Below are positions 45,247-55,276 of a stretch of 64,000 bases of DNA, piece by piece. The DNA comes from an uncultured Alphaproteobacteria bacterium. GTDB taxonomy: Bacteria > Pseudomonadota > Alphaproteobacteria > UBA8366 > GCA-2717185. The position numbers and the translations under genes were made by a program. The notes beneath the pieces were generated by a model. The model saw nothing but the letters and a program-made list of their open reading frames with translations. It was not told the DNA's origin and searched no databases. Every line of letters starts with the position of its first letter. The first letter of the stretch is position 1. Location: assembly GCA_943788635.1 (NCBI GenBank), contig CALSRA010000024.1, positions 1-64,000 of the forward strand, read 5' to 3'.

Positions 45247-45858
45247 ATGTTCGAAACGCTGATGCGCCCGGAAGCGGTGATCGCCGTGGGGCTGGGCTAT
45301 CTTCTGGGATCGATCCCTTTCGGTCTCGTGCTGACCCGGCTGGCCGGGCTGGGCGATATCCGCAAGATCGGTTCCGGCAATATCGGCGCGACCAACGTGC
45401 TGCGTACCGGCAACAAGCCGCTCGCACTGGCAACCCTGCTGCTGGATGGCGGCAAGGGCGCGGCCACCGCCCTGATCGCCATGGCCGTCGCACCGGAACT
45501 GGCACCCTGGGCCGCACTGGCCGCCGTGCTGGGGCATCTGTTCCCGGTCTGGCTGAAATTCAACGGTGGCAAGGGCGTGGCGACGACGCTGGGCGCCTAT
45601 TTCGCGCTGGCCTGGCCGGTCGGCCTCGCTGTCGGGCTGACCTGGCTCGCGGTCGCCCTTACCCTGCGGATTTCCTCGCTATCCGCCATCATCGGTATCG
45701 GCATGGCGCCGGTATACGCCTGGTTCCTGGCGGGGCCGGACGTCGCCGCCGTCGCCGGTATCCTCGCCGTGCTGGTGATCTACCGCCACAAGGAAAACAT
45801 CCACCGGCTCCGGCGCGGCGAAGAACCGCGTATTGGCAAGAAAAAAGACGTCGCGTAA
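45247..45858 (+). CDS. plsY: Glycerol-3-phosphate acyltransferase
   Basis: A 203-residue inner-membrane enzyme that acylates glycerol-3-phosphate from acyl-phosphate, the first step of phospholipid synthesis. The three family motifs are visible: GSIPFGLVLTR, KIGSGNIGATNVLR, and FNGGKGVATTLG, between about five membrane helices. The start at 45247 lies three bases after the pyrC stop, so it is in the pyrBC operon. Confidence 0.95.
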   Translation: MFETLMRPEAVIAVGLGYLLGSIPFGLVLTRLAGLGDIRKIGSGNIGATNVLRTGNKPLALATLLLDGGKGAATALIAMAVAPELAPWAALAAVLGHLFPVWLKFNGGKGVATTLGAYFALAWPVGLAVGLTWLAVALTLRISSLSAIIGIGMAPVYAWFLAGPDVAAVAGILAVLVIYRHKENIHRLRRGEEPRIGKKKDVA

Positions 45859-45893
45859 ATTTCAGTCAATCGCGGGTGAATAGTCCGCCGAAA

Positions 45894-45960
45894 CCAGCGT
45901 GAATTGGGTATTGGCCGTTTCCATCGCTCTACCCGGCGATTTACCGCTGACTCACGCTGG
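45894..45960. repeat. Inverted repeat between plsY and cysNC
   Basis: CCAGCGTGA (45894-45902) and TCACGCTGG (45952-45960) form 9-bp arms around a 49-base loop, directly next to the cysNC stop. It may contribute to termination of the two convergent transcripts. Confidence 0.4.
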
Positions 45961-47862
45961 CTAAGTATCAGATAAGTACTCGTTCGCTTCCAGGTATCCC
46001 ATGATCTGGTCCGCTGCCTGTTCGGCAGTTGTGGTCGCGCTGTCGAGGGTGATTTCAGCCGCTTCGGGGGCTTCATAGGGCGAATCGAAACCGGTGAAGT
46101 TCTTGATCTCCCCGGCCTGCGCCTTCTTGTACAACCCCTTCGGATCCCGGCTGGCGCAGAGTTCAAGCGACGCATCGACGAAAATCTCGATAAATTCGCC
46201 GTCTTCCAGCAAGCCCCGCACCATCTGCCGCTCGGCCCGGAAGGGCGAGATGAAGGATACGCTGGTGATCAGCCCGGCCTCGGCCATCAGTTTCGAGGTT
46301 TCACCGATGCGGCGGATATTTTCCACCCGGTCGGTATCGGTAAAGCCCAGATCCCGGTTCAGCCCGTGGCGAACATTGTCACCGTCCAGGATAACCGTAT
46401 GCTTACCGCGCGCAAAAAGCCGCTGTTCGATCAGGTTGGCAATGGTCGACTTGCCCGACCCGGATAATCCGGTGAACCACAGCACCGCCGGGTTTTGCTG
46501 CTTGAGCTGCGACCGCGCCACCTTGTCGATGGCTTGCGCCTGCCAGTGGATATTGTCGGCCCGCCGCAGCCCGTGATCGATCATGCCCATCGCCACGGTG
46601 CCGTTGGTCAGCCGGTCGATCAGCACAAAGGACCCCATCGGCTGGCAGGTCACAAAGGGATCGAATGCCACCGGCGCATCGAGCGACAGATTGCAGACGC
46701 CGACCTCGTTGCTCACCAATGTGCGGCCAGCTTCCTGCGCCATCGTGTTCACATTGACCTTGTGTTTCAAGGCCGTAACGGTCGCCGAAACCGTGCTGTT
46801 CCCGGTCTTCAGCAGGTAGGGCCGGCTGGGCAGCATCGGCTGATCCGACATCCACAGCAGATGCGCCATGAACTGGTCGGTGACCTCCGGCCGCGCCTGC
46901 GGCGTGGCAATGACATCACCACGCGAGATATCAATCTCGTCTTCCAGAACAAGCGTCACCGCCTGTCCCGCTTCGGCGCGCGGCAGGTCGCCGTCCTGGG
47001 TGACAATGCGCGCGATCCGGCTGGTACGCGCCGATGGCAGGGTCACGATTTCGTCGCCGACGGCAATCACGCCACTGGCAACCGTGCCGGAGAAGCCGCG
47101 GAAATCAAGATTCGGCCGGTTGACCCATTGCACCGGAAACCGGAACGGCCTGGCCAGGTCTTCGGTCGCGACTTCTACCGATTCAAGTTGCTGCAACAGC
47201 GACGGGCCCTGATACCAGGGCGTGTTCTCGCTTGGCGCCATCACGTTGTCGCCATACAGCGCAGAGATCGGTACGCAGGTCACGTCATCGATGCCGATAC
47301 TGCGCGCAAACTCCCGGTATTCTGCCGAAATTCTGTCGAAAACCGCCTGATCGTAATCGACCAGATCCATCTTGTTGATCGCGAGGACGATATTCGGCAC
47401 CTGCAACAGCGAGACGATGTAGCTGTGCCGTCGTGTCTGGGTCAGCACGCCCTTGCGCGCATCAATCAGGATAACCGCAAGTTCCGCGGTGGAGGCGCCG
47501 GTCGCCATGTTGCGGGTGTACTGTTCGTGGCCCGGTGTATCGGCAACGATGAACTTGCGTTTTTCGGTGGTGAAAAATCGGTAGGCGACATCGATGGTGA
47601 TACCCTGCTCACGCTCGGCGGCAAGCCCGTCAACCAGCAGGGCGAAGTCGATATCCTCCCCCTGCGTACCGACCTTCTTGCTGTCATCTACCAGGCTTTC
47701 AAGCTGGTCCTCGAAGATCAGCTTGGAATCATAAAGCAGACGCCCGATCAGCGAACTCTTGCCATCATCCACGCTGCCGCAGGTGATGAAGCGCAGCATG
47801 GTCTTTTCCGCCTGTTCCTGAAAAACCGGCACGATATCAGCCGCGCTCGCGTTATCCGCCAT
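45961..47862 (-). CDS. cysNC: Sulfate adenylyltransferase subunit 1 / adenylylsulfate kinase fusion
   Basis: A 633-residue fusion. The N-terminal GTPase CysN has the P-loop [10 protein letters not shown] and the [12 protein letters not shown]3 region, followed by EF-Tu-like domains 2 and 3. The C-terminal APS kinase CysC starts near residue 440 and has its own P-loop, [11 protein letters not shown]. With CysD it activates sulfate to APS using GTP hydrolysis, and it can phosphorylate APS to PAPS. The start overlaps the cysD stop by one base. Confidence 0.95.
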   Translation of the reverse strand: MADNASAADIVPVFQEQAEKTMLRFITCGSVDDGKSSLIGRLLYDSKLIFEDQLESLVDDSKKVGTQGEDIDFALLVDGLAAEREQGITIDVAYRFFTTEKRKFIVADTPGHEQYTRNMATGASTAELAVILIDARKGVLTQTRRHSYIVSLLQVPNIVLAINKMDLVDYDQAVFDRISAEYREFARSIGIDDVTCVPISALYGDNVMAPSENTPWYQGPSLLQQLESVEVATEDLARPFRFPVQWVNRPNLDFRGFSGTVASGVIAVGDEIVTLPSARTSRIARIVTQDGDLPRAEAGQAVTLVLEDEIDISRGDVIATPQARPEVTDQFMAHLLWMSDQPMLPSRPYLLKTGNSTVSATVTALKHKVNVNTMAQEAGRTLVSNEVGVCNLSLDAPVAFDPFVTCQPMGSFVLIDRLTNGTVAMGMIDHGLRRADNIHWQAQAIDKVARSQLKQQNPAVLWFTGLSGSGKSTIANLIEQRLFARGKHTVILDGDNVRHGLNRDLGFTDTDRVENIRRIGETSKLMAEAGLITSVSFISPFRAERQMVRGLLEDGEFIEIFVDASLELCASRDPKGLYKKAQAGEIKNFTGFDSPYEAPEAAEITLDSATTTAEQAADQIMGYLEANEYLSDT

Positions 47863-48761
47863 CAGAAATACCCTTCCTGCTTCTTCTTTTCCATGGAGGA
47901 CGCACCGTCCCGATCGATGACCCGTCCCTGTCGCTCGGAGGTTCGCGACAGCAGCATTTCATTGATGATTTCCGGCAGCGTTTCAGCATCGGACTCAACC
48001 GCCCCGGTCAGCGGATAACAGCCCAGCGTGCGAAAGCGCACCTTCTTCATCTGCGGCACTTCGCCTGGCTCCAGCGGCATGCGCTCGTCGTCGACCATGA
48101 TCAACGAGCCATCGCGTTCCACCACCGGGCGTTCCTTTGCCAGATACAGCGGCACGATCGCGATATCCTCAGCATGGATGTACTGCCAGATATCGAGTTC
48201 GGTCCAGTTGGACAGCGGGAAGACGCGGATGCTTTCCCCCTTGTGAATACGGCAGTTGTAAAGCGACCACATTTCCGGCCGCTGGCTTTTCGGATCCCAA
48301 CGATGGTTCTTGCTGCGAAACGAGAAAATACGTTCTTTTGAGCGGCTTTTTTCTTCGTCCCGCCGCGCACCGCCGAAGGCCGCATCAAAACCGAACTGAT
48401 CCAGCGCCTGCTTCAACCCCTGGGTCTTCATGACATCCGTATGGATCGCCGATCCATGGCTGAACGGACCGATCCCCTGCTCGATCCCCTCCGCGTTGAT
48501 ATGCACGATCAACTCAAGGCCAAGTTCCGCCGCCATTCTGTCCCGGAATTCGATCATCTCCCGGAATTTCCAGGTCGTGTCCACATGTAGCAAGGGGAAT
48601 GGCGGCCGGGATGGATAAAATGCCTTCATCGCCAAGTGCAGCATTACCGCGCTGTCCTTGCCGACCGAATAGAGCATCACCGGGTTTTCGCATTCCGCGG
48701 CGACTTCCCGCATGATGTGGATACTTTCCGCTTCCAGGCTGTGCAAATGAGTCAGGGGCAT
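47862..48761 (-). CDS. cysD: Sulfate adenylyltransferase subunit 2
   Basis: A 299-residue PP-loop ATP pyrophosphatase. The PP-loop appears as [15 protein letters not shown] (about residues 30-44), and the C-terminal [15 protein letters not shown] and RQGRVIDRD segments are typical. It forms APS from ATP and sulfate together with CysN. The ATG at 48761 follows GAGGAA. Downstream it is coupled to cysNC. Confidence 0.95.
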   Translation of the reverse strand: MPLTHLHSLEAESIHIMREVAAECENPVMLYSVGKDSAVMLHLAMKAFYPSRPPFPLLHVDTTWKFREMIEFRDRMAAELGLELIVHINAEGIEQGIGPFSHGSAIHTDVMKTQGLKQALDQFGFDAAFGGARRDEEKSRSKERIFSFRSKNHRWDPKSQRPEMWSLYNCRIHKGESIRVFPLSNWTELDIWQYIHAEDIAIVPLYLAKERPVVERDGSLIMVDDERMPLEPGEVPQMKKVRFRTLGCYPLTGAVESDAETLPEIINEMLLSRTSERQGRVIDRDGASSMEKKKQEGYF

Positions 48762-48882
48762 TGTGCGGATTATTTCCTCGGCAAATTGGCAATCATCGAT
48801 GGAAACGCAAGATACATAACGATCTCAGCGACCATATTAGCAGGTTAAGAGAATCTTTTCAGGCTTGCGTCAACCGAAATAC

Positions 48883-49611
48883 TTACGGGGTTTTCGCTAT
48901 CATCGCGACCGAATCCGACCCCAAACTGTCGACTGGCGCATGAATTCCACATTCGGTCTTGTCCATTCCCTGCCATCGACCCGCGCGCTGATCATCCCGT
49001 GCCCCTGTGCGCGCAGTGCAAGGGAGACAGCCGATCGAGGCATAGCCCTCGGCGACAAGCGGATGTGGCGGCAGATCAAACGCTGCATAATAGCCATCCA
49101 CCCTGTCCCGGTCCCAATCCGCCATCGCGTTGATTTTCACCTGCCCGCCATTTTCTTCGCGCAGCGGCAGCGTCGCCCGTCCCCCGCCATGATAACGCTT
49201 GCGGCCCGATATCCAGGCGTCGAATCCTTTCAGCGCCCGTTGCAACGGTTCAACCTTGCGGAAATGACAACATGCGTCAGGCCGGGTCAGCCATAATGTG
49301 CCTTTCGAGTCCTGGGATGCTTCGGTTTCCGGCAAGGGACGGATCGACCGCACATCAGTCAAACCAAACCGTTCGATCAACACCTCCCGGTAACGGAGGG
49401 TTTCGCCAAACATCTTGCCTGTATCCAGGAAAATGACCGGAACGGCCGGATCGATCTGCGCCACCCGGTGCAGAAGCACCGCTGCTTCCGCACCAAACGA
49501 AGATACCAGTGCGATACGGCCGGCGAACTCGGTTTCGATAAGGGGCCGCAAGAGATCATCATCCCCCGGCGCGCCAGGTGCAATTTCGTTACCTGTTATA
49601 TTATTTAACAT
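48883..49611 (-). CDS. cysH: Assimilatory adenylylsulfate (APS/PAPS) reductase
   Basis: About 242 residues. The PP-loop-like ALVSSFGAEAAVLLH is followed by the cysteine pairs in DACCHFRK and GCLPCT and the catalytic ECGIH near the C-terminus. The CC...CxxC set binds a [4Fe-4S] cluster and indicates the APS-using bacterial type that reduces APS to sulfite with thioredoxin. I prefer the ATG at 49611, since GAGGA lies nine bases upstream; the ATG at 49620 is too close to it. It is followed by cysD after 121 bases. Confidence 0.9.
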   Translation of the reverse strand: MLNNITGNEIAPGAPGDDDLLRPLIETEFAGRIALVSSFGAEAAVLLHRVAQIDPAVPVIFLDTGKMFGETLRYREVLIERFGLTDVRSIRPLPETEASQDSKGTLWLTRPDACCHFRKVEPLQRALKGFDAWISGRKRYHGGGRATLPLREENGGQVKINAMADWDRDRVDGYYAAFDLPPHPLVAEGYASIGCLPCTARTGARDDQRAGRWQGMDKTECGIHAPVDSLGSDSVAMIAKTP

Positions 49612-49881
49612 TATCGCCATTCCTCACGAAGGGACTTGCTGATTTCAGCAATTTACACAATTTTTTTGTGAAAACAAATAAATAACTTTATTTTTGTGTT
49701 ATATTCATATCAGTCGATATGAACCGGTTGCCTTCGGACGTATCGATACCCTGAATTAAAGTCCTCGACCGGCCTTGGAAATTGCCTCCCGGCACATGCC
49801 GGTTTCGTTGGAAAACTGTTTGGCCGCACGCGTTTCCATACCGTAGGGTTGCGATCAATCAAGAAAGCGAAGGATTTCCGG
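49612..49881. promoter_or_regulatory. Divergent promoter region of cysH and the enolase-family gene
   Basis: A 270-base region with an unusually AT-rich core (49650-49710, including TTTTTTTGTGAAAACAAATA). Both flanking genes start away from it. No specific operator was identified; sulfur-responsive control of cysH would be expected. Confidence 0.4.
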
Positions 49882-51081
49882 ATGAAGATCGTCACCGTCG
49901 AAACAGTGCTGTCGGCAAACTATCCGAACTGCGTATGGCTGCGCCTGGAAACGGACGAGGGGCTGGTCGGCCTTGGCGAGACCTTCCGCAATCCACAGGC
50001 AACGGTGTCCTATATTCATGAAACCGTTGCGCCTTACCTTCTGGGCCAGGACCCGCGTGCGCCGGAACGACACCGCAATGCGCTGATGCGCAGTGTTGGA
50101 AACCGTTTCAACGGCTTCCCGACACGATCCATCGAAATCCGCGGTAATTCAGCAGCCGATATCGCACTTTGGGATATTTCGGCAAAGGCGATGGATGCGC
50201 CGCTCTACAGGCTGCTCGGTGGCCCGGCGCATGACACCCTGCCCGTCTACAATACCTGCGCCAGCGACGGCTATAACTTCCAGGCCAACGTAAGCGGCGA
50301 CAGCCGGGCGGCCGGCGAAGGCGAGGATGATCTGGCGCGGCAGGTGAGTGACCCGGGCGGGCTCGCGCGATCGCTCCTGGCAGACGGAATTACCGGCATG
50401 AAAATATGGCCGTTCGACCGTTTCGCCGCGCGCCATGACGGTTGGCAGATTGACCGCGCCGATCTTGAGGAAGCGACCGCTATCGTCGCCGCAATCCGGG
50501 ATGCCGTCGGCAACGACATCGAAATCATGCTGGAATATCATGGACTCTGGCGCCTTTCCGCCGCGCTCGACATTGCTAAATCACTCGAACCCTACCGGGT
50601 TTTCTGGCACGAAGACCCGATTGGCCTCGACCATATTACCGATCTCGTCCGTTACCGGCAGGAAACCGGTGGCCGCGTCGCGGCGAGCGAGAATTTGGGC
50701 ACGACACGATGGCTGAGAGATGCGCTGACAGCGGGCGCTGTCGACGTGGTGCAATTCGACATGGGCTGGGTTGGCGGCCTTTCCGAAGGACGCCGCATCG
50801 CCGCCATGGCCGAAGCCTTCGACAGGCCGATCGCACCACATGACTGCGTCGGCCCGATCCTGTTTGCAACCGACTGTCACCTCGCCTTTGCCAGCCCGAA
50901 CACGCTGACGCAGGAAATCGTGCGCGCCTATCTGTCCGGCTGGTATGCCGATATCGCAGATGGCCTGCCCACCGTATCGAATGGCCGCCTCGGTCTGCCC
51001 GGCGGTCCCGGCCACGGTGCCGAACTTCGTCCCGATTTCCTGGATGGGGACGGTATCACCCGTCAGGCGAGTCGCCTCTGA
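49882..51081 (+). CDS. Enolase superfamily (mandelate racemase/muconate lactonizing) protein
   Basis: A 399-residue enzyme with an N-terminal capping domain and a TIM barrel. The catalytic and metal-binding positions are recognisable: GMKIWPFD on the second strand, IEIMLEYHG, WHEDPI, ASENLGTTRW and the C-terminal APHDCVGP with a histidine-aspartate dyad. It resembles the galactonate/mandelate racemase-type dehydratases that remove water from acid sugars. The start at 49882 follows GAAGGA. It stands alone between cysH and dprA and is not obviously connected with either. Confidence 0.85.
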   Translation: MKIVTVETVLSANYPNCVWLRLETDEGLVGLGETFRNPQATVSYIHETVAPYLLGQDPRAPERHRNALMRSVGNRFNGFPTRSIEIRGNSAADIALWDISAKAMDAPLYRLLGGPAHDTLPVYNTCASDGYNFQANVSGDSRAAGEGEDDLARQVSDPGGLARSLLADGITGMKIWPFDRFAARHDGWQIDRADLEEATAIVAAIRDAVGNDIEIMLEYHGLWRLSAALDIAKSLEPYRVFWHEDPIGLDHITDLVRYRQETGGRVAASENLGTTRWLRDALTAGAVDVVQFDMGWVGGLSEGRRIAAMAEAFDRPIAPHDCVGPILFATDCHLAFASPNTLTQEIVRAYLSGWYADIADGLPTVSNGRLGLPGGPGHGAELRPDFLDGDGITRQASRL

Positions 51082-51178
51082 CGCCTCCCTCAGGCGCCGA
51101 ACCTCACTTAGAGGCGTATTAAAAAAAGAAACTCGTTCCCCGGTTGACGGCGACACCTGTCCTGGGACATTTTGGGGT

Positions 51179-52306
51179 ATGAACCGAATTTCGCCGCCGC
51201 TCCCGCTTCGCGAACGCATCGACCGGCTTCGACTGATCCGTTCCGAAAACATCGGTCCGGTCTCGTTTCGGCAATTGCTGAACCGTTACGGCGCGGCAAC
51301 CACAGCGCTGGACGCCCTCCCCGACCTTGCCCGGCGCGGCGGGAGACGCAAGGCATTGCGAATCGCGACAGTGGCCAATGCCGAACAGGAAATGGAAGCG
51401 GTTGTCGCCCTTGGTGGACGACACATCTTTATCGGCGAACCGGACTATCCGCTCCCATTGGCGCAAATTTCCGATGCCCCACCGGCGCTGTCGCTGCTGG
51501 GGCGCAGCGACATGCTGGCCAAACCCACAATCGGTATTGTCGGTGCCCGAAATGCATCCACCAATGGCAAACGCTTTGCCGAGGCCCTGGCCAGAACATT
51601 GGCAAAAGGTGGCATTGTTGTCGCTTCCGGACTTGCCAGGGGAATCGATGCGGCCGCGCACACGGGTGCACTTGCCGGCGACACAGTGGCCGTCGTCGCC
51701 GGGGGTGCGGATGTCATCTATCCGAAAGAAAATACGACACTTTATGAGTCCATCCGCGAACATGGTGCAATCTTGTCCGAAATGCCGCCCGGCACGGAGC
51801 CAACGGCGCGCCATTTCCCAAACCGCAACCGCATCATTTCCGGCCTATCGCTGGGGGTCGTCGTGGTCGAGGCCGCATTGCGATCCGGGTCGCTGATTAC
51901 CGCGCAGCAGGCAGGCGAACAAGGGCGCGAGGTCTTCGCCGTGCCGGGTTTCCCACTGGACCCGCGCGCCCGAGGCACCAACGACCTGATCCGCAATGGT
52001 GCAACGCTGATCGAAAGTGCCGACGACATACTTGAGTCCATCCACAGCGGGTCGGATTCCGGCCTGTTCGAACCGCCGGAAACCACCTTCCGGGGCGCCT
52101 GCGCCGACGAAACGGAAACAACAGAACTGGCGACTGCGCGTCACCGCCTTCTTGAATGCCTCGGTTATGCACCGGTTACCGTCGATGCGCTGGTCCGGGA
52201 TGCCTATTTATCGCCGGCGACGGTGTGGTTGGTACTGCTGGAACTGGAAATCGCTGGACGTATCGAACGACGTCCCGGGAACCAGGTCGTTCTGGTTGAA
52301 CCTTGA
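51179..52306 (+). CDS. dprA: DNA-processing protein DprA
   Basis: A 375-residue DprA/Smf protein that loads RecA on incoming single-stranded DNA. The Rossmann-like core shows IGIVGARNAS, VVASGLARGIDAAAH, VAVVAGGADVIYP, FPNRNRIISGLS and GSLITAQQA. The N-terminal SAM-like and C-terminal winged-helix (DprA_WH) domains are present. The start at 51179 has a weak GGGG upstream. It normally lies next to plsY in related genomes; here five kilobases intervene. Confidence 0.95.
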   Translation: MNRISPPLPLRERIDRLRLIRSENIGPVSFRQLLNRYGAATTALDALPDLARRGGRRKALRIATVANAEQEMEAVVALGGRHIFIGEPDYPLPLAQISDAPPALSLLGRSDMLAKPTIGIVGARNASTNGKRFAEALARTLAKGGIVVASGLARGIDAAAHTGALAGDTVAVVAGGADVIYPKENTTLYESIREHGAILSEMPPGTEPTARHFPNRNRIISGLSLGVVVVEAALRSGSLITAQQAGEQGREVFAVPGFPLDPRARGTNDLIRNGATLIESADDILESIHSGSDSGLFEPPETTFRGACADETETTELATARHRLLECLGYAPVTVDALVRDAYLSPATVWLVLLELEIAGRIERRPGNQVVLVEP

Positions 52307-52582
52307 CACCGCACCGAACCGGCACAATTTGACCTGCCTCACGGGACATTGATTGGACCCGACTAAAAATAACCACGAAACGTTTCCAACTTTCCAACAA
52401 AATTAAAATACCGTATGTCGTATGTCCTGTTTCAAAACACGCAGAATTTGCCACAGAGTGTTGACGGCAACCCGCTTCGATGCGATGTGTGACCGTCGGC
52501 ACTGCGAATTAGGTAACGATTGGCCTTTATCACTTCTGGTTAATTCACCCCGTCGAATACACAGCAAAGTCCGGTTATCAGT

Positions 52583-55276
52583 ATGAATGTCGTAGTCGTT
52601 GAATCGCCCGCCAAAGCGAAAACCATAAACAAGTACCTCGGATCCGATTTCCGGGTGCTCGCCAGCTATGGCCATGTCCGCGACCTGCCGCCGAAAGACG
52701 GCTCGGTGCTGCCTGACGACGACTTTTCGATGATCTGGCAGATCGATTCCAAATCGAACAAGCATGTCGACGATATTGCCAAAGCCCTGAAGGGCGCGGA
52801 CCATTTGTATCTCGCGACGGATCCGGATCGTGAAGGGGAAGCGATTTCGTGGCATGTCCAGGAATTGCTGGCGGACCGCAAGGTGCTGGAAGGCGTTGAC
52901 GTAAAACGCGTCGTCTTCCATGAAATCACCAAGGATGCGGTACTGGCCGCGATGGCGAACCCGCGCGAACTCAATCGCGAACTGATCGATGCCTATCTGG
53001 CGCGTCGTGCCCTGGATTATCTGGTTGGCTTTACCCTTTCGCCGGTGCTGTGGCGCAAACTGCCCGGTTCCCGCTCCGCCGGCCGCGTGCAATCCGTTGC
53101 GCTGCGACTGATCTGTGAGCGCGAAAGCGAGATCGAGGCATTCCGCGCCGATGAATTCTGGACACTCGACGTTCGGCTGAAATCACCGGCCGGCGCCGAT
53201 TTCGCCGCCCGCCTTACCCATCTTGATGGCAACCGGCTCGCGAAGCTTGATCTCGGCAATGAAGAAGCGGCGCAACGCGCAGTCGAAGCCGTAAAATCGC
53301 GGCAGTTCAGTGTCGCCAACATTGATAACAAGGTCGTTCGCCGCAACCCGGCACCGCCCTTCACGACCTCGACCCTGCAACAGGAAGCCAGCCGAAAGCT
53401 GGGATTCGGCACCAGCCGCACCATGCAATTGGCACAGCGGCTGTATGAAGGTATCGAAATCGACGGCGAAACGGTCGGTCTCATTTCCTATATGCGAACG
53501 GACAGCGTGACGCTGAGCGGCGAAGCCATCGGCGCATCGCGCAAACTGATCGCACAGGATTACGGCGACGCCTACGTTCCGGAAAAACCCCGCGTTTACA
53601 AAACTAAAGCCAAGAATGCTCAGGAAGCACATGAAGCTATCCGACCGACCGACATGTTCCGTCGGCCGGCGCAAATGGCCAAGATTCTCGATGAAGCGCA
53701 GCTCAAGCTTTACGAATTGATCTGGAAACGCACGATCGCCAGCAGCATGGAAAGCGCCGTGCTGGATCAGATGGCTGTCGATATCACCTCGCCCGACAAG
53801 GCGGTCACACTGCGCGCCAATGGCAGCGTCGTGAAGTTTGACGGTTTCTATACGCTGTACCGCGAAGGTCAGGACGATACGGACAGCAGCGACGAGAACG
53901 ACCGCCGCCTGCCGCCGTTGAAACAGGGCGATGCGACCGCACTGAACACCGTTACCCCGGAACAGCACTTCACGCAGCCGCCGCCACGCTTTACCGAAGC
54001 GAGCCTGGTGAAGAAAATGGAAGAGCTTGGCATCGGCCGGCCCTCCACCTACGCATCGATTCTGAAAGTGTTGCAGGATCGTAATTATGTCGTGCTGGAA
54101 AAACGGCGCTTCGAACCCGAAGACCGTGGCCGGCTGGTTACCGCCTTCCTGTCCAGTTTCTTCCAGCGCTATGTTGAATATGATTTCACGGCCGACATGG
54201 AAGAACGGCTCGACGATGTGTCGGACGGGCGGCTCGACTGGAAAAAGGTGCTCCGCGATTTCTGGGAAGCGTTCTCCAAATCAGTCGAGGGGACGACGGA
54301 GCTGTCCATCACCCAGGTGCTGGATGCGCTGGACGAAGACCTCGGCCCGCATTTCTTTCCGGCGGATGAAAACGGCGATGATACCGCAGCGCGGATGTGC
54401 CCGGCCTGCAAGGCGGGGCGGCTCAGTCTGAAACTTGGGAAATTCGGTGCGTTCATCGGCTGCGCCAACTATCCCGAATGCAAATACACCCGCCGTTTTG
54501 GCGAATCCGGTGATGAAGACGACGAGTTGGCCAAGGGCCCGGTCGTGCTTGGACAGGATCCGGAATCCGGGCTTGATGTTTCCATGCGCAAGGGGCCTTA
54601 CGGCGTCTATGTGCAACTCGGCGAACAGGCGGAAAAGGAAAAGGGCAAGAAGGCTCCGCCCAAACCCAAACGCGCCTCGCTGACCAAGGAAATGGTACCG
54701 GATACGGTCACCCTGGAATCCGCGCTGAAACTGCTGTCCCTGCCGCGCGATGTCGGCCCGGACCCGGAAACCGGCGAGATGATCACGGCAGGCTTGGGCC
54801 GCTTCGGCCCCTATCTGAAGCTTGGGCCGAAATATGCGTCGCTCAAGGGCGATGACGACGTGCTGACCATCGGCCTCAATCGCGCCGTGGTCGTCATGGC
54901 CGAAGCCAAAACACGCAGTTCCGGGCGTGAATTGGGCGAATTTGAAGATAAGCCCGTGACCGTACGCAAGGGCCGTTTCGGCGCCTATGTGAAATGCGGC
55001 AAGATTAACGCAACCATCCCCGGTGATACCGAAATGGATGCGATCACGCTGGAGCAGGCGATTGAACTGATCAAGGCCCGGGCAGCGAAAGCACCGGCGA
55101 AAGCCAAGGCCAAGCCGAAAAAGAAAGCCGCCGCGAAGAAGCCGGCGGCGAAAAAGACGGCTGCAAAGAAGCCGGCAGCGAAGAAAGCAGCCACGAAGAA
55201 GACCATGGCAAAGAAAACCGCTGCCAAAAAGGCGCCCGCAAAGAAGAAGGTTGCTGACCCGGCAACCGCTGAATAG
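52583..55276 (+). CDS. topA: DNA topoisomerase I
   Basis: An 897-residue type IA topoisomerase. The N-terminal Toprim domain has VVVESPAKAKTINKYLG, and DPDREGEAISWH supplies the metal-binding acidic residues. The catalytic tyrosine lies in LISYMRTDS. A C-terminal zinc-finger module (CPACKAGR to CANYPECKYTRR) and Topo_C repeats follow. The tail of about 60 residues is built of lysine-alanine-proline repeats (AAKKPAAKK type), common in alphaproteobacterial TopA and likely non-specific DNA-binding. The stop overlaps the rnr start by one base. Confidence 0.97.
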   Translation: MNVVVVESPAKAKTINKYLGSDFRVLASYGHVRDLPPKDGSVLPDDDFSMIWQIDSKSNKHVDDIAKALKGADHLYLATDPDREGEAISWHVQELLADRKVLEGVDVKRVVFHEITKDAVLAAMANPRELNRELIDAYLARRALDYLVGFTLSPVLWRKLPGSRSAGRVQSVALRLICERESEIEAFRADEFWTLDVRLKSPAGADFAARLTHLDGNRLAKLDLGNEEAAQRAVEAVKSRQFSVANIDNKVVRRNPAPPFTTSTLQQEASRKLGFGTSRTMQLAQRLYEGIEIDGETVGLISYMRTDSVTLSGEAIGASRKLIAQDYGDAYVPEKPRVYKTKAKNAQEAHEAIRPTDMFRRPAQMAKILDEAQLKLYELIWKRTIASSMESAVLDQMAVDITSPDKAVTLRANGSVVKFDGFYTLYREGQDDTDSSDENDRRLPPLKQGDATALNTVTPEQHFTQPPPRFTEASLVKKMEELGIGRPSTYASILKVLQDRNYVVLEKRRFEPEDRGRLVTAFLSSFFQRYVEYDFTADMEERLDDVSDGRLDWKKVLRDFWEAFSKSVEGTTELSITQVLDALDEDLGPHFFPADENGDDTAARMCPACKAGRLSLKLGKFGAFIGCANYPECKYTRRFGESGDEDDELAKGPVVLGQDPESGLDVSMRKGPYGVYVQLGEQAEKEKGKKAPPKPKRASLTKEMVPDTVTLESALKLLSLPRDVGPDPETGEMITAGLGRFGPYLKLGPKYASLKGDDDVLTIGLNRAVVVMAEAKTRSSGRELGEFEDKPVTVRKGRFGAYVKCGKINATIPGDTEMDAITLEQAIELIKARAAKAPAKAKAKPKKKAAAKKPAAKKTAAKKPAAKKAATKKTMAKKTAAKKAPAKKKVADPATAE

